In this document: one piece after another, positions 18,873 to 27,356 of the stretch
Layout: each line of letters begins with the position of its first letter
Numbering within the stretch: the stretch's first letter is position 1
NCBI GenBank assembly: GCA_016219425.1
Contig: JACRNB010000008.1
Location: 103,248 to 167,247, forward strand
Source: Betaproteobacteria bacterium
Lineage (GTDB): Bacteria; Pseudomonadota; Gammaproteobacteria; Burkholderiales; Thiobacillaceae
DNA length: 64,000 bases
Direction of reading: 5' to 3'
Program-made: the position numbers and the translations under genes
The notes under the pieces: generated by a model
The model's database searches: none
The model's input: the letters and a program-made list of their open reading frames with translations, nothing else
What the model was told of the DNA's origin: nothing

Positions 18873-19619
18873 TCATGCCAGACACCCCTGCAACTTGGCC
18901 TCGATCATGCGCGGGTTCTCGCCGTTGGCGATGCCGACCATGCCCTGGATGAACAGCTCCTTGTTGGCCACCTGCCGCTCCACCCAATAGCGCAGCTTGT
19001 TGGCGATGGGGATGAACAGCAGGTTGGCGCTGCCCACGCCGTAGATGGTGGCGACGAAGGCCACCGCGATGCCCGCCCCCAGCTTGGAGGGGTCCGAGAG
19101 GTTCTCCATGACGTGAATGAGCCCCATGACCGCCCCCAGGATGCCGATGGTGGGGGCATAACCGCCGGCGGACATCCACACCCGGGTGGCGTTCAGGTGG
19201 TGCTGTTCAAAGGAATTCAGGTCCATCTCCAGGGTCTCGCGCAGGAGTTCCGGCTCGGCGCCGTCCACCAGGAGTTGCAGTCCGCGCCGCTGAAACAGGT
19301 CGGGCTGCTCGTCGATCAGCGGCTCCAGGGCCAGGAGCCCGCCGCGACGAGCCAGTTGGCTCCAGTCCAAAATGCGTTGCAGGGTGCGGCGATTGTCGAT
19401 GACGGGGGGAATCAGCACCCACTTGAGCATATCGAGCGCTTCCAGGAACACCCGCATGCTGCTCTGGAGCATGACCGCCCCAAGGGTGCCGCCCACGACG
19501 ATGACAAAAGCGGTGCTTTGCAGCAGGGAGGCCATGCTCCCGCCTTCCATGAACTGGCCCAGCAGGACGGCGGAGAGGCCAAGCAGGATGCCGATCAGGC
19601 TGACTAGGTCAAAACGCAT
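18873..19619 (-). CDS. motC: Flagellar motor stator protein MotC (MotA family)
   Basis: 248-residue, four-helix membrane protein forming the proton channel with MotD. Visible: N-terminal helix FDLVSLIGILLGLSAVLLGQ, the proline region GGYAPTIGILGAVMGLIHVM and AFVATIYGVGSANLLFIPIA, plus a cytoplasmic loop that contacts FliG. It follows fliA by 52 bases on the same strand. Chemotaxis genes that often lie between fliA and motCD are absent here. Confidence 0.94.
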   Translation of the reverse strand: MRFDLVSLIGILLGLSAVLLGQFMEGGSMASLLQSTAFVIVVGGTLGAVMLQSSMRVFLEALDMLKWVLIPPVIDNRRTLQRILDWSQLARRGGLLALEPLIDEQPDLFQRRGLQLLVDGAEPELLRETLEMDLNSFEQHHLNATRVWMSAGGYAPTIGILGAVMGLIHVMENLSDPSKLGAGIAVAFVATIYGVGSANLLFIPIANKLRYWVERQVANKELFIQGMVGIANGENPRMIEAKLQGCLA

Positions 19620-19671
19620 GGATTAACCGGAAGGGGGTTGGGAAACGGAACGGGGCCGCACGGGGCCGCCG

Positions 19672-20403
19672 CTACTCCGGCTTGCCTGCATGCCATTCCC
19701 GCAGACGGGAACGCAGGCGTGAAATGGCCTGGCCGTGGAGCTGGCACACGCGCGACTCGGAGACGCCCAGCACCTGGCCGATCTCCTTGAAATTCATGTC
19801 CTGCTCGTAATACATGCCCATGAGCTGCTTTTCCCGCTCCGGCAATATGCCCACCGCCTGCATCAGCGCGCCTTTGAAATGCTGGGTGGCGAGGATGTCA
19901 AACGGCCCCTGGCCCTCATCGTCGGCGAAACGCTCCAGGAAATCGTCGCCATCGCCATCGTGCAGGTCTTCGTAATAGACCAGTTGCGCGCCGCGCGTAT
20001 CGCCCAGGAGTTCGAAGTAGGCGTTCACCTCCATACCCATCTCGTCGGCGATCTCCTGCTCCGTGGGCGGACGCATATGACGCTGCTGCAGGATGTGGAT
20101 GGCGTTCTCGATCTGCCGCCCCGCCTTGCGCACGTTGCGCGACGCCCAATCGGCCTCGCGCAGCTCGTCCAGCATCGCGCCGCGAATGCGCTGCGTGGCA
20201 TAGGTCTCGAACTGCGCGCCCTGCTCATCGTCGTAGCGCTCCACCGCATCCATCAGGCCCATCAGGCCGGCCTGGATCAGGTCGTCCACCTCCACGCTCG
20301 CGGGCAGGCGGGTCATCATGTGGTAGGCGATGCGCTTGACCAGGGGCAGATACTCCCTGGCCAGTGCATCCTTGCTACGGGTGTGGATGCCGACGCTGTT
20401 CAC
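19672..20403 (-). CDS. fliA: Flagellar sigma factor FliA (sigma-28)
   Basis: 243-residue sigma factor for late flagellar genes. Region 2 (VDDLIQAGLMGLMDAVERYD) and region 4 (MNFKEIGQVLGVSESRVCQLHGQAISRLR) are intact. The start is GTG 20403 with AAGG six to nine bases upstream; it overlaps the flhG end by 29 bases, implying coupled translation. It should direct transcription of flagellin and stator genes, but no clear sigma-28 promoter was found in front of motC. Confidence 0.96.
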   Translation of the reverse strand: MNSVGIHTRSKDALAREYLPLVKRIAYHMMTRLPASVEVDDLIQAGLMGLMDAVERYDDEQGAQFETYATQRIRGAMLDELREADWASRNVRKAGRQIENAIHILQQRHMRPPTEQEIADEMGMEVNAYFELLGDTRGAQLVYYEDLHDGDGDDFLERFADDEGQGPFDILATQHFKGALMQAVGILPEREKQLMGMYYEQDMNFKEIGQVLGVSESRVCQLHGQAISRLRSRLREWHAGKPE

Positions 20404-21262
20404 GCTTCACCTTGTTGTCTTTATTGCCGCTCAGGACAAAAGCCGATGCCGGGTCCGGCGTCCCATATGCACGCGCCGTGTGCATGCGGCTGAACAGCCA
20501 CATGCGCTGCCAAGCCTGGGCGAAGTCCGACGTATCCTGCAGCGGCATGCCCGCCAGGGTTTCCGCCAGATCCTGCCCCGCATCCTCCGCGGCGCCGCGC
20601 CGCGCACCATCCAGGCAACCCAGATAGAGCGGCTCGAAACCGAGGAAATGCTCGGCGGTCTGGGCCAGCGCGGCATGAAGGCGGCGCGCGCCATCGGCCT
20701 CAACCCCCTCCACCAGCACCAGCCAGACCCCCTGCTCACGCGCGGCATGCGCGGTCTTGAGCACGGCATAGGCCTCGGCCAGATGCGCCCGACTGCCAGG
20801 CAGGACGAGGATGCGCAGATCCGCCGTGGCGGCAAGCCCGCCGCCCGTCCGAGCCGCGTTGAACAGCATCCACTCCGGCGCCAGAGGGGCCATGTATTCC
20901 GTAAGCGCGCGCAGATCGCGCTCATCCAGCGTCGCCAGGACGGCGATGCCGTCCCGGGCGGAGAGCAGGGCCAGTTCCTCGCCAACGGGCCGTACTGCGG
21001 CATCCAGACCCATGCGGGGAAGATCGGAGAGATCCCGCGGCGGCACCATGCCCAACTGCCCGCCCACGTTGTGGGGGGGCGACGCCTCATCCAGCACCAG
21101 CACGCGATCCCCCTGCCGCGCCAGTCCGCGCGCCAGCAACAAGGTGGCGCGCGCCGTGGCGCGGGCGTCCGGCCCCATCACGCCAACGCTGCGGAAGGCC
21201 GCTCCGGCGGTGAACATGCGGCGCAGCCCGCTGGCCTGATCGTGGGGTTCAGCGAGATGCAC
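20375..21262 (-). CDS. flhG: Degenerate FlhG/FleN (MinD-like flagellar number regulator)
   Basis: Identified by place (between flhF and fliA), by the N-terminal DQASGLRRM helix that in FlhG activates the FlhF GTPase, and by ParA/MinD-like DRVLVLDEA. The Walker A expected after VGVM is missing: GPDARATARA replaces GKGGVGKT, and the second half is poorly conserved. It may bind FlhF but not act as a normal ATPase. GTG 21262 has a perfect AGGAGG six bases upstream and overlaps flhF by 14 bases. The 295-residue length is normal. Confidence 0.72.
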   Translation of the reverse strand: MHLAEPHDQASGLRRMFTAGAAFRSVGVMGPDARATARATLLLARGLARQGDRVLVLDEASPPHNVGGQLGMVPPRDLSDLPRMGLDAAVRPVGEELALLSARDGIAVLATLDERDLRALTEYMAPLAPEWMLFNAARTGGGLAATADLRILVLPGSRAHLAEAYAVLKTAHAAREQGVWLVLVEGVEADGARRLHAALAQTAEHFLGFEPLYLGCLDGARRGAAEDAGQDLAETLAGMPLQDTSDFAQAWQRMWLFSRMHTARAYGTPDPASAFVLSGNKDNKVKREQRRHPHP

Positions 21263-22652
21263 CGGAGCCTCCTGCGTCCGCCCGACCGTTGGCCGAATCC
21301 ATGGTCTGACGGTTGGCCGCCATGAGGATGGGGTAGTCGTCTTCCGCCGGGCTGAAGGGCGATTCGGCGCGGTTCAGGCGGAAGGCGCGGTCAATCAGAT
21401 AGGCGGCGTTGGCCAGGTGCAGGTCTTCCGGCACACGCTGGCCGTTGGTGATGAAGTGCAACGGCAGCTCATGCCGCATCGCCACGTCCAGCACCGGCCC
21501 AAAGGTGAGCGCCTCGTCGATCTTGGTGAGGACGCTGCCGATCAGCCCCGGCCCGGCATAGGCGCGCGCCACCTCTTCCAGGGTGACGCCCTGGCAGGGA
21601 GCGCCCAGCAGCAAGAGGCGCTGCACCGTGCTGGAATCGCCGCACAGCAGGTTGATCTGCTCGGCCACGCGCTTGTCGCGCTGGCTCATGCCCACGGTGT
21701 CGATCAGCACCAGATGGCGCGTGGCGAGGTCGGACAGGGTCAGTTCCAGGTCGGATTCGTCGCGCACCGCGAACACCGGCACACCGAGGATGCGGCCATA
21801 GATGCGCAACTGGTCCTGCGCGCCGATACGGTAGGTGTCGGTGGTGACCAGGGCCACCTTGTTGGCGCCGTGGCGCAACACCGCGCGCGCCGCCAGCTTG
21901 GCCACTGTGGTGGTCTTGCCCACGCCGGTGGGGCCAACCAGGGCATAGACGCCGCCCTGCTCAATGATGTCGGTGTCGGCCAGCTTGAGGTTGCGCGCAA
22001 GGGCGCCGCGCAGCCACTTCAAAGCGCGCTCCAGGTCCGCCTCGTCCTGCGGCAGACGACCCAGGAGATGGTTCGAGAAGGCGTTGGAGAAGCCGGCGGC
22101 AAGCAAGCGCTTCATCACCTCGGCATGGAGCGGATCGCGCCGCGTCAGGCCGCCCCAGGCGAAGCCGGCGAGCTGGCCTTCCACCAGACCGCGCAACTGG
22201 CGCAACTCGTGGCGCACCTCGTCGGCAAACTCCGGTTCCTGCGGGATGGGGGCCGCCACGCTGGGGTGGGGCGTCTGCAGCGGGGCGACCTTCGGCTTGC
22301 CGGCGGCGGCCTGGGCGGGTCGCGCCGGTTCCGGGCCGCGCGCGGGGCGGATCACCGTGGCCGACTCCCTCTGGGCCAGATAGTCGGCCAGGGTGGTGAA
22401 GCGGGCGCCCTCTTCCAGCGGCGCGGGCCGCGCCACAGGCTGGGGCCTGGGCGGGGAAGCCAACGGACGCTCGCTCCACAGGCTGGGTTCGGCCTGCGCC
22501 GAGAGCGCCTCCACGTCCATGTCCGCCACCGCGATGATCTCCACCCCCCCCGCCACCTGCCGGTTGGACAGGATCATGGCGTCCGCACCGAGCGCATCGC
22601 GCACCTGGCGCAGGGCGTCGCGGGTGGTGTGGGCGTGGAATTTCTTGATCAT
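21249..22652 (-). CDS. flhF: Flagellar placement SRP-like GTPase FlhF
   Basis: 467-residue SRP-family GTPase that marks the pole where the flagellum is built. It has an N-terminal basic domain (MIKKFHAHTTRDALRQV), a proline/alanine-rich linker at about 60-140, and a GTPase with Walker A GPTGVGKTTT at 240-249, LVTTDTYRIGAQ, LIDTVGMSQRD and LTKIDE. It follows flhA by 7 bases. Its presence argues for a polar flagellum. Confidence 0.96.
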   Translation of the reverse strand: MIKKFHAHTTRDALRQVRDALGADAMILSNRQVAGGVEIIAVADMDVEALSAQAEPSLWSERPLASPPRPQPVARPAPLEEGARFTTLADYLAQRESATVIRPARGPEPARPAQAAAGKPKVAPLQTPHPSVAAPIPQEPEFADEVRHELRQLRGLVEGQLAGFAWGGLTRRDPLHAEVMKRLLAAGFSNAFSNHLLGRLPQDEADLERALKWLRGALARNLKLADTDIIEQGGVYALVGPTGVGKTTTVAKLAARAVLRHGANKVALVTTDTYRIGAQDQLRIYGRILGVPVFAVRDESDLELTLSDLATRHLVLIDTVGMSQRDKRVAEQINLLCGDSSTVQRLLLLGAPCQGVTLEEVARAYAGPGLIGSVLTKIDEALTFGPVLDVAMRHELPLHFITNGQRVPEDLHLANAAYLIDRAFRLNRAESPFSPAEDDYPILMAANRQTMDSANGRADAGGSGASR

Positions 22653-22659
22653 GTGCGGA

Positions 22660-24726
22660 TCATGCCCCGGCTCCGATCAGGGAGACGATGCGTATGGTCT
22701 TGCCATCCGGCACTTCGGCGTGAGACAGCACTTTCAACGAGGGGGCGGAACGACGCAGAAAACGGGCGAGGAGGGTGCGGATGGCGGGCGGGGACAGCAA
22801 CACGGCGGGTTGTCCCGCGTTTTCCTGTTTTTCCACGGCCTGGACCGTCTCCCGCACCAGGCGATCCGCCAGTCCGGGTTCCAGCCCGCCGCCTGCGCCG
22901 CCGCGGCTGGCCATGGCCTGTGTGAGGATGTGCTCAAGGTTCGGCTCCAGGGCCATTACCGGCAACTCCTGCGCTCCGCCAAAGGTGTCGTGGATGATAG
23001 CACGGCCCAACGCCACCCTTACCGCAGCGGTCAGCTCCTCAGGCTCCTGGGTGCGGGCCGCCTGCTCGGAAAGAGCCTCCAGAATGGTGCGCATGTCGCG
23101 GATGTGAACCTGCTCGTCGAGCAGGTTCTGTAGCACCTTCTGCACCGTGGCCACCGGCAACGCCTTGGGGGTCAGCTCCTCCACCAGTTTGGGGTGGCTC
23201 TTGGCGACGTGATCCAGCAGTTGCTGCGTCTCTTCGCGTCCCAGAAGTTCGGTGGCGTGCTCGTGGATGAGCTTGGTGATGTGGGTGGCCACCACGGTGC
23301 TGGCGTCCACCACGGTGTAGCCATAGGTCTGGGCCTGATCGCGCAGGCCGGCGTCGATCCACACCGCCGGCAGGCCGTAGGCCGGGTCGATCACCTGCTG
23401 CCCCTGCACCGTGCCGAGCACGCGACCGGGGTTGATGGCGAGGAATTTGCCCGCCACCGCCTCATCCTCCGCCACCACCACGCCCTTCAGGGTGAGGCGG
23501 TAGGCGTTGGGCTTGAGCTGAAGGTTGTCGCGGATGTGAACGGCGGGCACCAGAAAGCCCAGATCCTGCGCGATCTTTTTGCGGATGCCGCGGATGCGGC
23601 GCAGCAGTTCGCCGTCCTGGTTCTTGTCCACCAGCGGCACCAGGCGATAGCCCACCTCCAGGCCCAGGCGATCCACCGGGGCGACGTCATGCCAGCCCAC
23701 TTCGGTCGGCTCTTCCGGCCTGGGTGCAACCTCCACCGGCGCAGGGGCTGCCGCCTCCTGGCGCTGGCGCTGGGTGACCAGATAGGCGGCGCCCGCCAGC
23801 AGGCTGCCGATGAGCAGGAAAGCGATGTGCGGCATGCCCGGAATCAGCCCCATGATGGAGATGATGCCGGCAGTCAGGAACAGGGTTTCCGGCTTGCCGA
23901 ACATCTGGCTGATGATCTGCTCGTTCAGATCCTGGTCGCTGGAGACCCGGGACACCACGATGCCCGCCGCGGTAGAGATCACCAGGGCCGGGATTTGCGC
24001 TACCAGACCATCGCCGATGGCGAGCAGGACGTAGTTCTCGGTGGCCTGGGCCAGAGAAAGGTCATGCTGGAGCACCCCCACCAAAAGCCCGCCCAGGACG
24101 TTGATGAACAGGATGAGGATGCCGGCGACGGCATCGCCGCGCACAAACTTGGAGGCGCCGTCCATGGAGCCGTAGAAGTCCGCCTCCTGGGAAATTTCGG
24201 AACGTCGCCGGCGCGCCTCGTCCTCGCCGATGAGGCCGGCGTTGAGATCGGCGTCGATGGCCATCTGCTTGCCGGGCATGGCGTCCAGGGTGAAGCGAGC
24301 GCTCACCTCGGCGATCCGCCCCGCGCCCTTGGTGATGACGACGAAATTGATCACCACCAGGATGATGAAGACGATGATGCCCACGGCGTAATTACCGCCC
24401 ACCAGAAAGTGGCCGAAGGCCTCGATCACCTTGCCGGCGGCGTCCGGGCCGGTGTGGCCCTGCATCAGCACCACGCGGGTGGAAGCCACGTTGAGCGACA
24501 GACGCAACAGCGTGGTCAACAGCAGCACCGTGGGGAACACCGAGAACTCCAGCGGTTTCAGGGTGTACAGGCTGATGAGCAACACGATCATCGCCATGGC
24601 GATGTTGAAGGTGAACAGCAGATCCAGCAGGAAGGGCGGCAGCGGCAGCACCATCATGGCGAGGATCATCACCACGAGCAGGGGCGCGCCCATCTTTTGC
24701 CACTTCATGGCGGAAGCCTGAGCCAT
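22660..24726 (-). CDS. flhA: Flagellar export gate protein FlhA
   Basis: 688-residue export-gate subunit with eight N-terminal membrane helices (to about residue 325) and a large cytoplasmic domain that docks chaperone-substrate complexes. The FHIPEP signature FTLDAMPGKQMAIDADLNAG is at about 145-164. The start shares one base with the flhB stop (TGATG). Nothing unusual in the sequence. Confidence 0.97.
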   Translation of the reverse strand: MAQASAMKWQKMGAPLLVVMILAMMVLPLPPFLLDLLFTFNIAMAMIVLLISLYTLKPLEFSVFPTVLLLTTLLRLSLNVASTRVVLMQGHTGPDAAGKVIEAFGHFLVGGNYAVGIIVFIILVVINFVVITKGAGRIAEVSARFTLDAMPGKQMAIDADLNAGLIGEDEARRRRSEISQEADFYGSMDGASKFVRGDAVAGILILFINVLGGLLVGVLQHDLSLAQATENYVLLAIGDGLVAQIPALVISTAAGIVVSRVSSDQDLNEQIISQMFGKPETLFLTAGIISIMGLIPGMPHIAFLLIGSLLAGAAYLVTQRQRQEAAAPAPVEVAPRPEEPTEVGWHDVAPVDRLGLEVGYRLVPLVDKNQDGELLRRIRGIRKKIAQDLGFLVPAVHIRDNLQLKPNAYRLTLKGVVVAEDEAVAGKFLAINPGRVLGTVQGQQVIDPAYGLPAVWIDAGLRDQAQTYGYTVVDASTVVATHITKLIHEHATELLGREETQQLLDHVAKSHPKLVEELTPKALPVATVQKVLQNLLDEQVHIRDMRTILEALSEQAARTQEPEELTAAVRVALGRAIIHDTFGGAQELPVMALEPNLEHILTQAMASRGGAGGGLEPGLADRLVRETVQAVEKQENAGQPAVLLSPPAIRTLLARFLRRSAPSLKVLSHAEVPDGKTIRIVSLIGAGA

Positions 24727-25859
24727 CAGCGGGCGCCCTCAGGCACGCCAGGGTCCATGTCTTCCGGCACCAGCCAGTCGCTCGGCAGCACCGGGTAGCG
24801 CGACTCGCCGAGCTGATACACATAGGCCAGCAGTTGCGCCACGGCGGAGAACAGGGGGCCGGGAATGGCGTCGCCCACCTCGACATGCTGGAACAGGGCG
24901 CGCGCCAGAGGCGGCGCTTCCACCACCGGAACACGGCCCTCCGCCGCCAGTTCGCGGATGCGCTGCGCCACCAGTTGCGAGCCCTTCGCCACCACCCGCG
25001 GCGCGCTCATGCCCTTCTCCTCGTACCGCAGCGCCACGGCGTAATGCCTCGGGTTGGTCACCACCACATCGGCCTTGGGCACCTCCTGCATCATGCGGCG
25101 GCGCGCGGCCTCGCGTTGCAGGGCGCGGATGCGCGCCTTGATCTGGGGGTCGCCCTCCATCTCCTTGGACTCCTGGCGCACCTCCTCCTTGGTCATGCGC
25201 AGGCCGTGGTGGTAATTCCAGATCTGGAAGAAGACATCTATCGCCACCACCAGCGCGTAGGCCGACGCCGCCGCCATGAAGGTGGCGAAGACGATGCCGG
25301 AGAGATGCACCAGGGCGGAGGAAAGGGGCTCCAGGCCCAGCGCCAGGATGTCTTCGCTCTGATGCCAGATCATCCAGCCCGCCGCCCCGGCGATGAGCAG
25401 CCCGGTGAGGATGGCCTTGACCAGTTCCGCCAGGGAACGCCACGAGAACATGCGCCCAAGACCCGCCACCGGGCTGAGTTTCGACAACTTGGGCATGAAG
25501 GCCTCGGGCGAGAACACCCACCCGGACACCAGCAGGTTGGAGACCACCACCGCCACCAGCGCCGCCGCCGCCAGGGGCGCGACCACCAGCAGACCCTCCA
25601 GACCGGCATCGAACAGGACGCGGCCCATGCTGGAGGGGTTGGCCACCACCAGATGATCGAAGCTCAGGGAGGACCGCATCATCTTGCCAAGGCCGTGATA
25701 GATGTACAGGCCCAGCCCCATGAGGGCGCTGCCGCTCGCCAACAGCACCGCGAACGTGGTGAGGTCGCGCGAGCGCGGAACCTGCCCCTGCTCGCGCGCC
25801 TTGTCGAGCTTTCGCTGTGATGCTGGTTCGGTGCGTTCGAGGTCGCTGTCTTCCGCCAT
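24726..25859 (-). CDS. flhB: Flagellar export switch protein FlhB with NPRH cleavage motif
   Basis: 377-residue membrane protein with four helices (about 34-210) and a cytoplasmic tail that switches export from hook to filament after self-cleavage. The tail motif, normally NPTH, reads NPRH at residues 269-272 (codon AGG at 25047-25049); the numbering matches Salmonella FlhB. Asn and Pro around the scissile bond and the His are kept, so cleavage may still occur, perhaps at a changed rate. The rest (VPKADVVVTNP, HYAVALRYE, VVEAPPLARALF) is normal. It is the first gene of the run flhB to motD. Confidence 0.95.
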   Translation of the reverse strand: MAEDSDLERTEPASQRKLDKAREQGQVPRSRDLTTFAVLLASGSALMGLGLYIYHGLGKMMRSSLSFDHLVVANPSSMGRVLFDAGLEGLLVVAPLAAAALVAVVVSNLLVSGWVFSPEAFMPKLSKLSPVAGLGRMFSWRSLAELVKAILTGLLIAGAAGWMIWHQSEDILALGLEPLSSALVHLSGIVFATFMAAASAYALVVAIDVFFQIWNYHHGLRMTKEEVRQESKEMEGDPQIKARIRALQREAARRRMMQEVPKADVVVTNPRHYAVALRYEEKGMSAPRVVAKGSQLVAQRIRELAAEGRVPVVEAPPLARALFQHVEVGDAIPGPLFSAVAQLLAYVYQLGESRYPVLPSDWLVPEDMDPGVPEGAR

Positions 25860-25908
25860 CCCCGGGTCCGGTTTTGCGCCGGCTCAGGTTATGTAAATGC
25901 GGGCGAGT

Positions 25909-27225
25909 TTACCCCGTAGCGCCGGCATCCCAGCCGGCTCTTTCGGCGGATGGACGGATGCCGGCGCCGCGAAGATAGGCCAGCGCTCCCCGCCCCGCCG
26001 CATGCCCGCCGGCAAAGCAGGCGGTGAGCAGATAGCCACCCGTAGGCGCCTCCCAGTCCAGCATCTCGCCGGCGCAGAACACACCGGGCAGATCGCGCAG
26101 CATCAGGCGTTCATCCAGCCCCGCAAACGCCACCCCGCCCGCCGTGCTGATGGCCTCGTCGATGGGGCGCGGCGCCTGCAACGTGAAGGGCAGCGCCTTG
26201 AGCGCGGCGGCCAGACGCGCCGGATCGGCCATCGCCTCCGTGCTCAAGGCCTCGCGCAGCAGGCCCGCCTTCACCCCGGTGAGACCCAGACGGCTTTGCA
26301 GATGGCTGGAGAAAGAACGCGACCCGCGCGGATGCGCCAGTTCCGCGCGCACCCGATCCGCCGTATGGTCCGGCAGCAGGTCCAGATGGATCACGGCATG
26401 ACCAGCGCGCTCGATGCGGTCGCGCAGGTCAGCGGCGAAGACGTAGATCAGGCTGCCTTCCACGCCATGCTGCGTCACCACGAACTCGCCCTGGCGCGCA
26501 TGTTCCACGCCCGCATCATCCGTGTAGCCCAACCTCACCGTCTTCACCGGCTGGCCCGCATGGCGCGCGCGGAAATGCTCGCTCCAGGCCACGTCGAAGC
26601 CGCAGTTGGCGGGGCGCAGAGAGGCGACCGCCACCCCGCGCTGCGCCAGGATCTGCACCCAACGCCCGTCCGAACCCAGTCGCGCCCAACTGCCGCCGCC
26701 CAGGGCCAGCACCACGGCATCGGCCCGCGCCCGTTGTGCACCCGCAGGGGCGTCAAACACCAGATCGCCCCCCTCCCACCCCCGCCAGCGATGCCGCACA
26801 TGCACCCGCACCCCGTCGCCGCGCAGCCGGTGCAGCCAGGCGCGCAACAGGGGTGCGGCCTTCATCTCACGGGGAAACACGCGCCCGGAACTGCCGACAA
26901 AGGTCTCCACCCCCAGCCCCTGCGCCCAGGCTCGCAGATCATCCGGCCCAAAGGTGCGCAGCCAGGGTTCGACCTCGGCGCGGCGCGCACCGTAGCGCTC
27001 CAGAAAAGACTCGATGGGTTCGGAATGGGTCAGGTTAAGGCCGCCCTTGCCCGCCATCAGGAACTTGCGGCCCAGGGAGGGCATGGCGTCGTACAGGTCC
27101 ACCGCCGCGCCGCCCCGGCTCAACACCTCCGCCGCCATCAGCCCGGCGGGGCCGCCGCCGATGACGATGGCGCGCATCAGCGCCCGCCCACGGGGAGAAA
27201 GAGTGCGGGTAGGAATAACGCTCAT
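25909..27225 (-). CDS. HI0933/BaiN-like FAD-dependent oxidoreductase (TIGR03862-like)
   Basis: 438-residue flavoprotein with FAD loop VIGGGPAGLMAAE at about 21-33, the family motif GRKFLMAGKGGLNLTHS and a C-terminal GVFCAGEMLDWEAPTGGYLLTACF second FAD contact. Physiological substrate unknown. ATG 27225 has AGGA about nine bases upstream; ATG 27177 (MRAIVIGGG) is the shorter alternative matching many relatives. Its last residues (AGWDAGATG) are encoded by a REP-like palindrome, so the C-terminus seems remodelled by that repeat. Confidence 0.82.
   Translation of the reverse strand: MSVIPTRTLSPRGRALMRAIVIGGGPAGLMAAEVLSRGGAAVDLYDAMPSLGRKFLMAGKGGLNLTHSEPIESFLERYGARRAEVEPWLRTFGPDDLRAWAQGLGVETFVGSSGRVFPREMKAAPLLRAWLHRLRGDGVRVHVRHRWRGWEGGDLVFDAPAGAQRARADAVVLALGGGSWARLGSDGRWVQILAQRGVAVASLRPANCGFDVAWSEHFRARHAGQPVKTVRLGYTDDAGVEHARQGEFVVTQHGVEGSLIYVFAADLRDRIERAGHAVIHLDLLPDHTADRVRAELAHPRGSRSFSSHLQSRLGLTGVKAGLLREALSTEAMADPARLAAALKALPFTLQAPRPIDEAISTAGGVAFAGLDERLMLRDLPGVFCAGEMLDWEAPTGGYLLTACFAGGHAAGRGALAYLRGAGIRPSAERAGWDAGATG
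25916..25970. repeat. REP-like palindrome (GTAGCGCCGGCAT family), copy 1
   Basis: The left arm at 25916-25938 begins GTAGCGCCGGCATCC and is followed by GCCGGC; a partial right arm at 25956-25970 reads GGATGCCGGCGC. The same units occur at 41875-41931 and 51382-51404. The copy overlaps the 3' coding end of the flavoprotein gene, whose TAA lies five bases beyond the arm. Confidence 0.75.
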
Positions 27226-27356
27226 GGGGAGATTCCTGGATTCGATGCGGGATTGTCTCAGTCAGGCTCAAACAAGGGGGGATCGCCTGGATCGCACCCC
27301 GTTCTCACCATGATATTGCATATCCTGTCTCTGCATTTTCACGTTACTATATTGCC

